A DNA stretch of 64,000 nt, from contig JAOTOM010004667.1 of assembly GCA_034440615.1 (NCBI GenBank), positions 254,501 through 318,500 of the forward strand, in the 5' to 3' direction. Below, in pieces: positions 11,561-21,553 of this stretch. The stretch's first letter is position 1; each line of letters starts with the position of its first letter. The translations under genes and the position numbers were made by a program. The notes under the pieces are model-generated. The model saw only the letters and a program-made list of their open reading frames with translations. It was not told the origin of the DNA and ran no database searches. This stretch comes from Ashinkailepas kermadecensis. Lineage: Eukaryota; Arthropoda; Thecostraca; Neolepadidae.

Positions 11561-12162
11561 ATTGGGCTGTGGCGGTACATCAATGGGCTGTGGCGGTACA
11601 TCAATGGGCTGTGGCGGTACATCAATGGGCTGTGGCGGTACATCAATGGGCTGTGGCGGTACATCAATGGGCTGTGGCGGTACATCAATGGACTGTGGCG
11701 GTACATCAATGGGCTGTGGCGGTACATCAATGGGCTGTGGCGGTACATCAATGGGCTGTGGCGGTACATCAATGGGCTGTGGCGGTACATCAATGGGCTG
11801 TGGCGGTACATAATGGGGTACATGGACTGTGGCGGTACATCAATGGGCTGTGGCGGTACTATCAATGGGCTGTGGCGGTACATCAATGGGTTGGCGGTAC
11901 ATCAATGGGCTGTGGCGGTACATCAATGGGCTGTGGCGGTACATCAATGGACTGTGGCGGTACATCAATGGGCTGTGGCGGTACATCAATGGGCTGTGGC
12001 GGTACATCAATGGCTGTGGCGGTACATCAAACATGGGCTGTGGCGGTACATCAATGGGCTGTGGCGGTACATCAATGGACTGTGGCGGTACATCAATGGA
12101 CTGTGGCGGTACATCAATGGGCTGTGGCGGTACATCAATGGGCTGTGGCGGTACATCAATGG
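11561..12162 (+). repeat. 21-bp minisatellite, about 28 copies
   Basis: The unit is GGGCTGTGGCGGTACATCAA(T). A few copies carry GGACTG, and some have small indels (near 11811-11830, 11860, 11888, 12010 and 12030). Because 21 is a multiple of 3 and the unit lacks stops in most frames, long spurious open frames arise on both strands. A 17-bp segment, ATCACGGCATACATTTG, occurs at about 11454 and again at about 11541, just before the array. Confidence 0.97.
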
Positions 12163-12341
12163 CATTCAGTCTGGTGAGTGACAACTGGTTGAAACATGAT
12201 TCCGTGAGGACGACGTTGCCGGGTCTGTGAGTTGTACAGTTCTAGATATGCATGAGCCGACCCGAAGTCCAGGCACGCAGTCAGCACCTGGTCTCAATAC
12301 GCTTGGTCACGTCGCATGCACACTATCTCTACCCTGCCGTT

Positions 12342-12499
12342 GGGGACGAGTGGTCTAGGGGTAAGATGCTCGTCTCGCAATCGAAAGATTGTGGGTTCGA
12401 ATCTCACCTGTCGCTACTCTTCGCCCGCGACCAATCGGCGTGAGAGATTGGCGACGCTATATGACTCAACGGTCGACGTGTCGTAAAAACCAATAACCA
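12342..12499 (+). mobile_element. tRNA-derived SINE with 14-bp target duplication
   Basis: The SINE body is flanked by identical 14-mers TCTACCCTGCCGTT at 12328-12341 and 12500-12513, proof of retroposition. Its head is tRNA-like: A box TGGTCTAGGGG (12351-12361) and B box GGTTCGAATCT (12394-12404). The would-be anticodon loop is CTCGCAA (12374-12380), suggesting descent from tRNA-Ala(CGC). The anticodon stem has only about 3 of 5 pairs, so it is not a working tRNA. The 3' part ends in TCGTAAAAACCAATAACCA. RNA polymerase III would use the A and B boxes as an internal promoter. Confidence 0.9.
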
Positions 12500-12679
12500 T
12501 CTACCCTGCCGTTAGCTTCGAATTCCGGATCAGCGACACAGAACAATGCCTCGGGCACTCCGACTATGTGCATCAGCATTTGCACTTGCGCCGCATGCTT
12601 GGCAGCCACTGAGCCACCCACGCATAGGTACCGCTGCTGAATCTCGTGTTACTCTTCTTTGAGTTCTAGGTCTGCAAAG

Positions 12680-12850
12680 ACTTCGGTGACCTCTCAAAAA
12701 TGTCCGATGCTATAACTTCTTAACCGTTGCTCCGGTCTTTTCCAAAATTGCACAGCTGGATTATAGAGACAAACCAACCTTGCATGAGTATTTTCATCGA
12801 GATATAGAATGTCATTTGGCCCCTTCACTTGTCGATTTGTCGTGGAATGG
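12680..12850 (+). repeat. Dispersed repeat family E, copy 1
   Basis: The shared order is AAAAATG(T/C)CCGA(T/G)G-TATAACT, ACAGCTGGATT, TATTTTCATC and CTTGTCGATTTGTCGTGGAA. The same order is found again about 685 bp downstream. Confidence 0.75.
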
Positions 12851-13364
12851 ACCACTTACCACAATTCGGAGACATTTCTGTCATTTAGTTAATCCTTGAC
12901 CGCACAACGAGTTATAACACTCGTGCAACACAACATTCAAGCTCAGGTAACCAACATTATCATCACATCACGTGCCTCGAACATCAAAATGCTTGTATTT
13001 CAGTATTATACTTTACTAAACAAATATTATAACAGGCCACGATAAACTAGCACACAAACAACCATGCCTGCCTATTTTTGAACGAATATGTAGTTTTAGG
13101 AGCAACCCACCCCCTATTTTTTGCTTCGAAACGTAAGATATCGAACTTCATTTCGGCACTTTTTCAATTCACATTGTGACTGTCCCGAAAGGTAAAATAG
13201 GTCACGTGACCTTGGGTCACGATGTCACGATTTCAATTATCCCGTAAGCGAAAATTTCGAAATAGCCAAATGATGCAGTGGGTCATTGTAAGTTTACCTT
13301 TATATACATTTGCACATTTAAAATTGTTCTTCATTGAGTTAAAGACCTCAAAAGACACCCTTGT

Positions 13365-13535
13365 TGCGTGACATCTAAAAAATGCCCGAGGATATAACTC
13401 CTTGACCGTTGACCTGATCTTTCTAAAAATGGTACAGCTGGATTCGGCGCATCAGATAGCCCCATACAAATATTTTCATCAAAGTATAAAATATTGGCTG
13501 TTATGGCCTTGTCGATTTGTCGTGGAATAGGCCAA
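13365..13535 (+). repeat. Dispersed repeat family E, copy 2
   Basis: Direct copy of the 12680-12850 segment, ending in the identical CTTGTCGATTTGTCGTGGAA. The sequence between the two copies (12851-13364) shows no recognised gene. Confidence 0.75.
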
Positions 13536-14158
13536 ATAAGAAATGGAACTGACATGGGATCAAAATGAGATGGAACCAGTGATCACTAATGAATTGGAAA
13601 TAGAGACGGGAAGCTGAGAAATGTATGCCTGACTTAACAATATATGTGTATATCCACTAGATTACACAAAGAAAAGGCAGACCAGGGAAGAGTGGAGGTC
13701 GCATGGTTCCTCAAGGTGGCCGACATATACATGTGCACTCAGTGTCCTGACATTGATTGTTTAGTGGAGGAGGAGGATGGTGGTGTCGAAAATGTCAAAT
13801 GATGTAGAAAATGTAGAAACGTATATGGATATTACCAATTGATAAGTTGCATTCCATCACCTTTGATCTTATTTGATGATGGTGATGATGTCAATAGTGT
13901 ATCTGATGCTTTTACGAGTCAGCAGTGATGCTGCCAGAAGTCATAGGCGCTTTTAAAGATGCAAATCTCACTCAAAGTCTGTAGCAAAAAAGAGGTAGAA
14001 ATGGCACTTCATGATGCCAAAAGGGAAAAGTGATGTCTAAACACGTGCCATTAAGTGTGGGTCTCGACTCAAACTTCAGGATGTCAGGGCATTGTGTACA
14101 CTTACTGACAAACATATATGCACACATGCATATGCAAATGCATGTGTACATACGTATG

Positions 14159-14160
<2 letters not shown>

Positions 14161-14235
<75 letters not shown>

Positions 14236-14284
14236 CATAAGCACACACATAAACACACACACGCAGCACACACACACACACACT
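14161..14284 (+). repeat. (TA)n followed by CA-rich microsatellite
   Basis: A pure TA run to about 14234 is followed by an irregular ACACAC tract at about 14242-14283. Confidence 0.97.
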
Positions 14285-14329
14285 TACAACATAACAATAG
14301 CAAGATTACTAAAGCGGTAAAAAGGCCAT

Positions 14330-14693
14330 TTTGCACCCCCAAAAATGCAACAAACCCAAACAAGAGGCGGTGTCCCAAAAATGTACCGGGCCCATAGCAA
14401 GAATGGCCTGGAGCCCTAAAACACATCCGTACACGAAGAGAAATGCAACGGGTCCAAAAAAGGACACTGAACCAGGGCCTCGGTTCGGTAGCCAATCTGG
14501 GAGTATATTTAGCCAAAGAGATTGGGTGTATCAAAGCTCAGCGGGTATCCGGATTTCTTTAACCCCCAGAAAATGTGGGAAGAACAGAACTAATCATCGA
14601 ATTGAATAATCAAGTTTTCCCAGCGAACCCCCATACGAAGCACTCCATCACATAAAATATGACGCAAGTCCGTCATGTGGCAGCAATTAGCGA
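14330..14693 (-). repeat. Dispersed repeat family D, inverted copy
   Basis: Reverse-complemented, this aligns over about 360 bp with 23335-23700. It runs GCTAATTGCTGCCACATGA, ATGGGGGT..CGCTGGGAAAA, ATTCAATTCGATGATTAGT, AAGAAATCCGGATAC, CGAGGCCCT, then ACCCGTTGC and a run of degenerate GC-rich units. The copies lie 9 kb apart in opposite orientation. Confidence 0.8.
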
Positions 14694-14755
14694 GACTAGC
14701 TAGACTAGACTAGACTAGCTAGACTAGACTAGACTAGCGAGACAGAATGACTAGC
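14694..14755 (+). repeat. GACTA pentamer repeat
   Basis: Runs of GACTA with interspersed GCTAGA/GCGAGA variants, at the edge of the family D copy. Confidence 0.85.
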
Positions 14756-14929
14756 AGACACAGTAGAATCGCAAGTGTGGCGAATGCGACGAATGGGCAA
14801 GACGGGTGTACACATGCAAGAACGTTGGCGTGGTGGCGACAGAGCGTTATGCACTGGAATGCCTGAAATTGAGAAATTTTCCATTTTAAAGTGATTTGTA
14901 CAGGTGTACTTTCGACAATGTGAGGTAAC

Positions 14930-15235
14930 TTATCAAGGGATACCAAAATAAAAACCTCTGAACAGGGTAGGGGGAGTTTGGTTGAAATCCGGTAACTTTG
15001 AAACGATGGTGATATATTGGGTCCTGTACATAGGACAATTAATTTGGCCACAAATTATGTAATAAAAAAAATAAAATGGGGCCTTTAAAAAATAGTAGTC
15101 GACATCCGGTGCCATTAAGCCAAAAATACTGATGGGTTGGGCACCCTCCAAATCCGTTCGCGCTCTCCCCTGAGGCGCAAATCCGAGACACGCCACTGGA
15201 TGGCGGGGGGGGGGGGCGCCAAAAGTTCCCTCCCC
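14930..15235 (+). repeat. Dispersed repeat family B, copy 1
   Basis: The shared order is ACTTATCAAGGGAT, GGTTGAAATCCGG, GAAAC(G/C)AT..TGTGRTAT, GGTGCCATTAAG or equivalent, GGC-ACC-CTCCAAATC and GCGCTCTC(C)CCTGA, ending in a poly-G tract and GGCGCC(A/G)AAAG. The same order is found at 41247-41520. Confidence 0.75.
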
Positions 15236-15317
15236 AAACCGGTGGGCTAGATCCGTCAGTGGGAACAGGTGCCTCTTCACTGTTGGCTTTGTCCCACCTA
15301 TGATTTCATCTTTTATC

Positions 15318-15420
15318 ATGGGACCCTATGGAGTGGATCCCCATAATCAATTTGGGTCAGCCCATTGTCCTCATGCATTGTGCCCCCAATAATCTTCAGA
15401 AATCAATACCCGTGCCTCCA
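15318..15420 (+). repeat. Dispersed repeat family C, copy 1
   Basis: The segment GGGACCCTATGGAGTG..CCCATTGTCCTCATG..CAATAATCTTCAGAAATCAA is shared with 33094-33200 (plus) and with 39960-40070 (minus). No coding capacity is seen. Confidence 0.7.
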
Positions 15421-15860
15421 TAGCAATTCCTGGACCCACTCCTGATCGCTTGGCCATAATAATGATTCTCGCAACAGTGGGGGACGAGGGGCGGCGTTCC
15501 CCCAAACTTCATGCAAATTAAGATTACTCCCGCCATCCGCATATCTCTTCTCTTGGTTCCGGGGATGTGGATGGACATTAATTGTATGATTAAGCTTCAT
15601 CGAGTATTTTTTTCTCACTTTCATGCATAAATATTAGTATGTCAGGCAACGTATATGATAGTGTACAATAATCTAAGGTGATCAAGCGCAACATAAACGA
15701 ACAGTCCTGACCGTCAGTGACCGCCGACTGTGTGATCAGGTTAAAAAGGGAATTGGAGTCCCATTGGAAGAAGTCCCATTGGAACTCCCACCACGGGAAT
15801 AGAAAATGAGCACCAAATCTAACTGCGCCAATCATCCACACGGCGGGAACTGCAATGCGC

Positions 15861-16334
15861 GATATAGAACGTGCCGACTGGAGGCATCTCAGATGTAGAA
15901 CGTGCCGACTGGAGGCATCTCAGATGTAAAACGTGCCGACTGGAGGCATCTCAGATGTAGAACGTGCCGACTGGGGACATCTCAGGTGTAGAACGTGCCG
16001 ACTGGAGGCATCTTAGATGTAGAACGTGCCGACTGGAGGCATCTCAGATGTAAAACGTGCCGACTGGAGGCATCTCAGATGTAGAACGTGCCGACTGGGG
16101 ACATCTCAGGTGTAGAACGTGCCGACTGGAGGCATCTCAGGTGTAGAACGTGCCGACTGGAGACATCTCAGAACGTGCCGACTGGAGGCATCTCATATGT
16201 AGAACGTGCCGACTGGGGACATCTCAGATGTAGAACGTGCCGACTGGAGGCATCTCAGAACGTGCCGACTGGGGGCATCTCAGAACGTGCCGACTGGAGG
16301 AATCTCAGAACGTGCCGACTGGAGGAATCTCAGA
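15861..16334 (+). repeat. 31-bp minisatellite with 124-bp higher-order repeat
   Basis: About 16 copies of GATGTAGAACGTGCCGACTG + GAGGCATCTCA. Copies 2-5 and 6-9 repeat the same series of variants, giving a four-unit (124-bp) higher-order repeat. The last copies lack GATGTA and are 25 bp long. Confidence 0.95.
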
Positions 16335-17640
16335 ATCGAAGCACTCCAATTATATCGCTTCGCCAATCTCCGACAAAATGGGAGATTAACCGAATGGGAT
16401 ATGCCACCGATCAACGACTTTCTCGAGGGTGCAGTGTCGGCGAACGGAGGCGTCTGAAGTATTCGGTCCCTACAACGAGCGTGAGAGACCATACACATGG
16501 TCGCTATACCCGGTAGGCACCGCCCACGTGTCTGGTCGTTACACACACACCACTTACTTTTCTTTGAAGTTTGACGAATACCAAAATGTTGAAATTTGTC
16601 GCAAAACATGATTTCGTTTTCTTCAAAAACAGATTAGGCTTGGTTAGTTTAAGTGCGGTTATATTAGATTATTGAAGTTGAAAAGTTTTGAGAAAAGTGG
16701 TTTGACAATTTGCCTTTTTAACTCATTTGTTTTCTTACATGTAAGGCTTCATTAGGTTTGGTTCTGTGATTCTGAATGTCTTCTGAACGTTATTTGTATG
16801 CTATATTACACAACCATTTTTGGTGTTATTTTGCATGCCAACTGAAAAGCATGCATTTGCAATGAGTGGTCACATCATGTTGACCATATTCATAAACATT
16901 GCATTGGTAAAAGAAATACCAATAATTCAAAAATGTTCTTAAAGTGCAAATTTAGCAAAGTTTCAAGCCAGCACTATCTAATACAGTCATAGCCATCAAG
17001 TGCAAAGTCTAAATAAAAGAGCACAAAGTCACATCCAGGGTTGGATTTGTGCTTTGTAATCTTTGATGTGGAGAGGAAACTTGACTGGTATACCTACCGA
17101 ATCAAATATGGAGGATATTGTTCTTCAAAGCTGTGGCAGGTCTTAGTTTGCACTTTCCAGAGGGTTTCAAGCACTTCGACACAGAGCAATTCATTGTTAA
17201 ACAGCAACAATCAACTTCAAAATGAAAACTTGATAGGGTAGTTTTCTGGAGAAGATAATGTTCTGGGTGCCAGCAATCCTGGATCAGCCTATCTTTTTTT
17301 TCAAACCTAGTCATATCTGGGTTAGATACTCAATAGTCACGCATCTGGCAAGCATTCCTTTACCATCTGGTCCCACGAGCATAATATTTGTGAAAGGGCA
17401 AATAACATCCGATGTGTTTGAAGGTCCTCCAGAGCTTGCTGGGGCCGTTTGTCAACTGACCACATTTTAAACTCCGTGGATTGAAAAGCATGCTCAGTTA
17501 TCTACCAGGGAACTTAACGAATTATCTGTGTCGGCCATCCTCATATCCACAGTTGAACAACTCGAGGCTTGCAGCTTACGTTTAAAAATGAAACCGACAG
17601 TAAGGAACCCCTCCCCGTTCACCAACACAGCCAATCGACG
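16335..17640. other. No gene recognised
   Basis: AT-rich DNA with no protein homology, tandem repeat or terminal-repeat structure that I can support. Confidence 0.4.
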
Positions 17641-17720
17641 ACTCGACAGTCGCGGCCGGCACGTGACGTCACAGCCAGCATGGCCGCTGTTTTTGGTCTC
17701 CGCGTTTGTTGACTAGTTTT
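17640..17720 (+). promoter_or_regulatory. E-box/CRE composite, promoter-like
   Basis: A short CpG-rich patch carries CACGTGACGTCA at 17660-17671, an overlapping E-box (CACGTG) and CRE (TGACGTCA). Just downstream is AGCATGGCCGC, similar to YY1-type start-site motifs. No exon was recognised downstream: the ATG there opens only a 10-codon frame. Confidence 0.3.
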
Positions 17721-17773
17721 GGACCTTAAGAAAGAATGAACAGGGCGTTGGATGAAGAACCGGATGCACATGC

Positions 17774-17806
17774 AAAATTGCCCTGCTATAAAAGCAGGGC
17801 AATTTT
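17774..17806 (+). other. Perfect 14-bp stem-loop
   Basis: AAAATTGCCCTGCT (17774-17787) and its exact reverse complement (17793-17806) flank a 5-base loop, ATAAA. The stem is too short for a miRNA precursor and is not the histone 3' stem-loop. Confidence 0.8.
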
Positions 17807-17981
17807 TGTAGAAATTGGCTCTATTTGTAGAAAGCCGTCATTGGGATATTTAGCCCGGAAAAAATGTCAAACCAAAATCAAATGGTTACGCAATCCTCGA
17901 ATCCATCGCTGTTATCCAAGTTCTCGAAAACACGGTAGGTCTGCGGCGCATACTTCCCCGTCCCTGACTGGCTCTTGCGCT

Positions 17982-18525
17982 CAGTGGCGTTATTAGGGGG
18001 AACCCATCTCATCATCATCAGGGGGACTCTTCCTGAGAGATGACGGAGGGGCGGGAATGGCCGAGTGGTTAAGGTGTTCAGCTCCGGGTGCGAATGTCCC
18101 GGGTTCAACACTCGCACCGTTCGGGACATTTCCCAATCTCGCGGCCCACCGGCGAAACAGTGTGGGCTGCGTCATTAGCCGTGATTGTGCATAAAGTATG
18201 TCGTGAGCCACCCAATAAACGAATAAATAAATCAGAGATGATGGCACCACTGTAGTTGGAAGGTGACGCCCCCCGTCTCTGGAATGACGCCCCTCTGAGA
18301 GCCCTTCATTGCCCCCGTCTCCCGATTTTTTTTGGGCAGCGAAATGTACCTCTGAGAGGAAAAAGTACCTCTGCGGTCGAAGACGGGAATACACCCTCCA
18401 ATTCAAAATTGTCACTCGACCATTGGCGACCCTCCGGGAGAAATGGGGCCTCTCCATGCCAAGTCAGTACCCTTTGGATTTCACCCTACCCCCTCTCTCT
18501 TGGCTAAATTCTAAGCACGCCACTT
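17982..18525. mobile_element. hAT-like element with a nested SINE
   Basis: The left end CAGTGGCGTTATTAG and the right end read in reverse, AAGTGGCGTGCTTAG, match at 12 of 15 positions. Flanks are CTTGCGCT (17974-17981) and CTTGTGCC (18526-18533), 6 of 8 identical with only transitions. The interior is non-coding GC-rich sequence, interrupted by a SINE at 18047-18233. The element is therefore older than the SINE insertion. Confidence 0.7.
18047..18233 (+). mobile_element. tRNA-derived SINE (type II tRNA-like head)
   Basis: The A box TGGCCGAGTGG (18058-18068) followed by TTAAGG is typical of tRNA-Ser/Leu. The B box is GGTTCAACACT (18102-18112). The tail ends CCCAATAAACGAATAAATAAAT. The flanks AGAGATGACGG (18036-18046) and AGAGATGATGG (18234-18244) are an 11-bp target duplication with one mismatch. 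The 3' end shares a TCGT..A..CCAATAA pattern with the SINE at 12.4 kb, suggesting that both use the same partner LINE. Confidence 0.85.
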
Positions 18526-18926
18526 CTTGTGCCCCGTGATAAAAACTATCATAATGCTGCTGGCCGTAGGGTTAGTTTATAGTCTTTTAGTTTTACACTA
18601 GAAGGATGGTGGCCAATTTCATGACCCCCTACGAATTTCTGAGAAGCCTACTAAGTTGTTAAACAGCTTATTATTTGAAATACCTTCGAACATAGGCGTA
18701 GGAGTAGGTCGGTGATGGTGGCGGGTGACATGGAGTCATGTCCCACAATCTCCATGTATTTTAAGGATGTCGTACTAGAGCAGATCGAAGTCAGATCAAG
18801 CCTATCACGATGCGTTTTTAAGAGGCACATTGAAACATTTATGATGAAAAACATGCAAAATGCATTCAAGAATTTAATATCGGTGTGTAGTCAAATGTCG
18901 AAACAAAACAAAACAGTGACCTCGGC

Positions 18927-20092
18927 CAGGGATGTAGTCAAGGGGGTAGCGGCGCCCGTCGCCCCCCCCACCTCCCCATGGGCTTCTATGGTCCACTGGC
19001 ACAGCTGGCGAAGATAGAAAGACCGACAACGTTTTTATGGCCGCCCAGGCTGTTTTTGGGCCTCTAAAAACGTCCACGAGCCTTTGTGAACGCTTGCGGA
19101 CGCTTATGAAAATCTTCAAGTCCTTACGAACGTCTACGGGCCCTTACCAATAACCACAGACTTTTTAAAAAGTTCACTGATCCTTACGATCGTGTTCGGA
19201 CCATTACGGAAGTTGACGGACCCTCACGAACGGCTACAGGCCTCTACGAACGTCCGCAGGTCCTTATGAAGTTAAAAGGGAGTACCATCGTTCTGAGAGG
19301 GCTCTCGAAGCAGCAGGCCAAGGGTGGCAGGGAAGTAGCACTTCGTGATGATTTTGTTTTCGTGGAATAGGAAGGAAACACTTGCCCCTTTCAGAATACT
19401 GAATTGACGTCTTTTCCAATAAGCACTGGCATCCTGCATCTTTGGATGTATGTATGCGTGTTGCATGTTTAGGCGGTCTGCATTTCTTGTTCTTAACAGT
19501 GCCACGTTCACTTACAATTTGAAGAGGAAGGGAATCGTACATTCAGGACTATCAATGAGGATTTTAAAAATCGCCTTATTTTTATGTAAAAAAATGGGCC
19601 CTTCCTGAAATAAAGTAAGTGCCCAAAATCCAGAAAGTGTAAAATGTATGGGGGCAATCCGGACCTCTTTTCGCAAAATCGGCCTCTGATCTCCCTTTGA
19701 CAAGGGCCCTTATGAATGCTATTGGTCCTTACGGACGTCTACGGGTTGCAACGAACGCCTACGGACCCTTAGGAATGCCTGCGGACCCTTTCACGCGTCT
19801 ACGGGCCCTTAGGGGGGAGGGGATCAACGATCCGGGCCCCAATGAGGGCTAAAAGAACTGTTTTTCTCAAGCAAAAACTTTCCGTTTCTTTCCGATGTGA
19901 TCAGAAAGGGATGAGGGTGGGCGCAAGGCCTGTTTAATCGATTTTTCAATCAGCGACCTAAGGCTAATATAAGTTCATCATTTTTCGATAAATGTAGCCG
20001 AAATCCGGGGACTATAAAAGTTGTGGGGCTAGTCCAGGCCCACTTCGAAAATTCCCCGTCCACCATTTGGACAATTCCCGGCTACGTCCCTG
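18927..20092. mobile_element. hAT-like element filled with degenerate tandem repeats
   Basis: The left end CAGGGATGTAGTC and the right end read in reverse, CAGGGACGTAGCC, differ only by two transitions. Flanks are ACCTCGGC (18919-18926) and GCCTCAGC (20093-20100), 6 of 8, again transitions only. Much of the 1.17-kb interior (about 19070-19270 and 19700-19812) is a degenerate roughly 20-bp repeat around TTACGAACGTCTACGGGCCC. A 430-bp unrelated block splits it. No transposase frame is present. Confidence 0.65.
19883..19985 (+). repeat. Direct repeat F, copy 1
   Basis: CTTTCCGATGTGATCAGAA(A/G)GGGATGAGGGTGGGC-CAAGGCC..AATCAGCGAC is repeated about 490 bp downstream at 20370-20460. One copy lies inside the hAT-like element and the other outside it. 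Confidence 0.8.
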
Positions 20093-20369
20093 GCCTCAGC
20101 TTAGGTCGTTGGGTCAGATCGATGTTTAAACTGTAAAACACGTTGAGCCTAACTGTTTTACAACTTGATACCTTTCAAGAAAAGCTCTAGATATATGCAA
20201 TAAAACAACACGTTCTCAAGTGTTGTTCCAGGTTTCAAGTCAATACTAGGTCCAGGTGGCCGAGATATGACCTGAACGTAATGGGAGTACAATGTGGTCT
20301 TAAAGTTTAAGCCAAGGCTATCTGCATAGTAAAATAGCTTAGTTTCCTTTTTAGGGTAATTTTGCCTGC

Positions 20370-20460
20370 CCAGTTTCTTTCCGATGTGATCAGAAGGGGA
20401 TGAGGGTGGGCACAAGGCCTTTTGAGTCGATTAATCAATCAGCGACATAAGTTCCTCATT
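20370..20460 (+). repeat. Direct repeat F, copy 2
   Basis: Second copy of the 19883-19985 segment, with the same order of landmarks. It is followed directly by the TA microsatellite. Confidence 0.8.
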
Positions 20461-20592
<132 letters not shown>

Positions 20593-21205
20593 CACTTTAT
20601 GTGTGCTATTTTCTACTATGCAATACACTCACCGTCGTTTGCCCTTAATACAGCTTTGGAACTCACATATCGTCGTATTACATCACGACCTTAACCTTAA
20701 CAACCCCAACATTATACATTCGCAGACGGATGTACCACAGAAGAGAAAAGCAAGGAAATATGGTGCTATGATGTCCCACTGGAGGATAGGGGACAACTGG
20801 GGGCATGTGCTCCCCCCCCCCCCCGTTATATATGTGGTGGAATGGAAAATGACCCCTTTCAAGTAAGCTCCATTGCACACCCTCCCAGAAATGCGTCCCT
20901 TCAGGAAAAATGGTGCCCCATCAAAACAATAGTGCCCTTCCCCGATTAAAATCCCTAGATCCGACCATAGACCTAATCTATATCAAAACGCGCTGCTCGC
21001 TGCCCATATAGTTCCAGAACATTTCCCGACCAAACTTCGCTTGAGGTTCACGGAAAAGTAAGCAGGAGACAGATAATACGACATGGGCAGTGGCTACAGT
21101 CACAAACACAGACTTCCAACATGATTAACGCCGGTATGATCTCAGTGCACGTCAAGGTAGATAGGTATCGATTTATCAAACGGGCTTTGGAGTTGCTGCC
21201 ACATT

Positions 21206-21219
21206 GTTGCCATGGCAAC
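21206..21219 (+). promoter_or_regulatory. RFX X-box, perfect 14-bp palindrome
   Basis: GTTGCCATGGCAAC matches the RFX-factor X-box (GTNRCC-N0-3-RGYAAC) in both half-sites. It lies 335 bp before the PPP1R42 ATG. A further half-site, GTTGCC, sits at 21264-21269. X-boxes mark promoters of cilium genes in animals, which suits the adjacent gene. Confidence 0.75.
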
Positions 21220-21553
21220 TACAGTAGCGCTAGTTTGTTTACGTGAACCCGACTCGCCTGGGCGTTGCCAAGTGTAGTGGCTCTACGACGTCGTTTCGAT
21301 ATCGCTTTGAACGAAAATATTTTGTCAATACGCGGCATTATCTGATTTTAAATTAGGTACCAGTGACGTAAAAGCAGAAGATGAGCAGAGACCGAGGACC
21401 CAAAGTGTCGTGATTGTCCCGGCAAGGTGTCTGTTGATACCTGTTTTATCTTCATCAGGTACGGAAGCCGAATTGTGTAATTCGGCGTTTTCTTTAATTC
21501 TTGAACGTTGTGCATACAATCCATTCACTCACCTTGTGACTTCAAAATCAAGG

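Noticed and set aside
12342..12416. Functional tRNA-Ala(CGC)
   Set aside because: Acceptor and anticodon stems have mismatches, and the segment is the head of a SINE with target duplications.
15861..16334. CRISPR array
   Set aside because: Contiguous tandem repeats without unique spacers, in eukaryotic DNA. The same applies to every array in the window.
17774..17806. miRNA precursor or histone 3' stem-loop
   Set aside because: The 14-bp stem with a 5-base loop is too short for a pre-miRNA and does not match the histone stem-loop.
18052..18128. Functional tRNA-Ser/Leu
   Set aside because: A and B boxes are present but no proper anticodon arm; it is a SINE head nested in a hAT-like element.
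21410..21553. N-terminal extension of PPP1R42
   Set aside because: The frame is open but has no ATG; it also crosses a likely splice acceptor.
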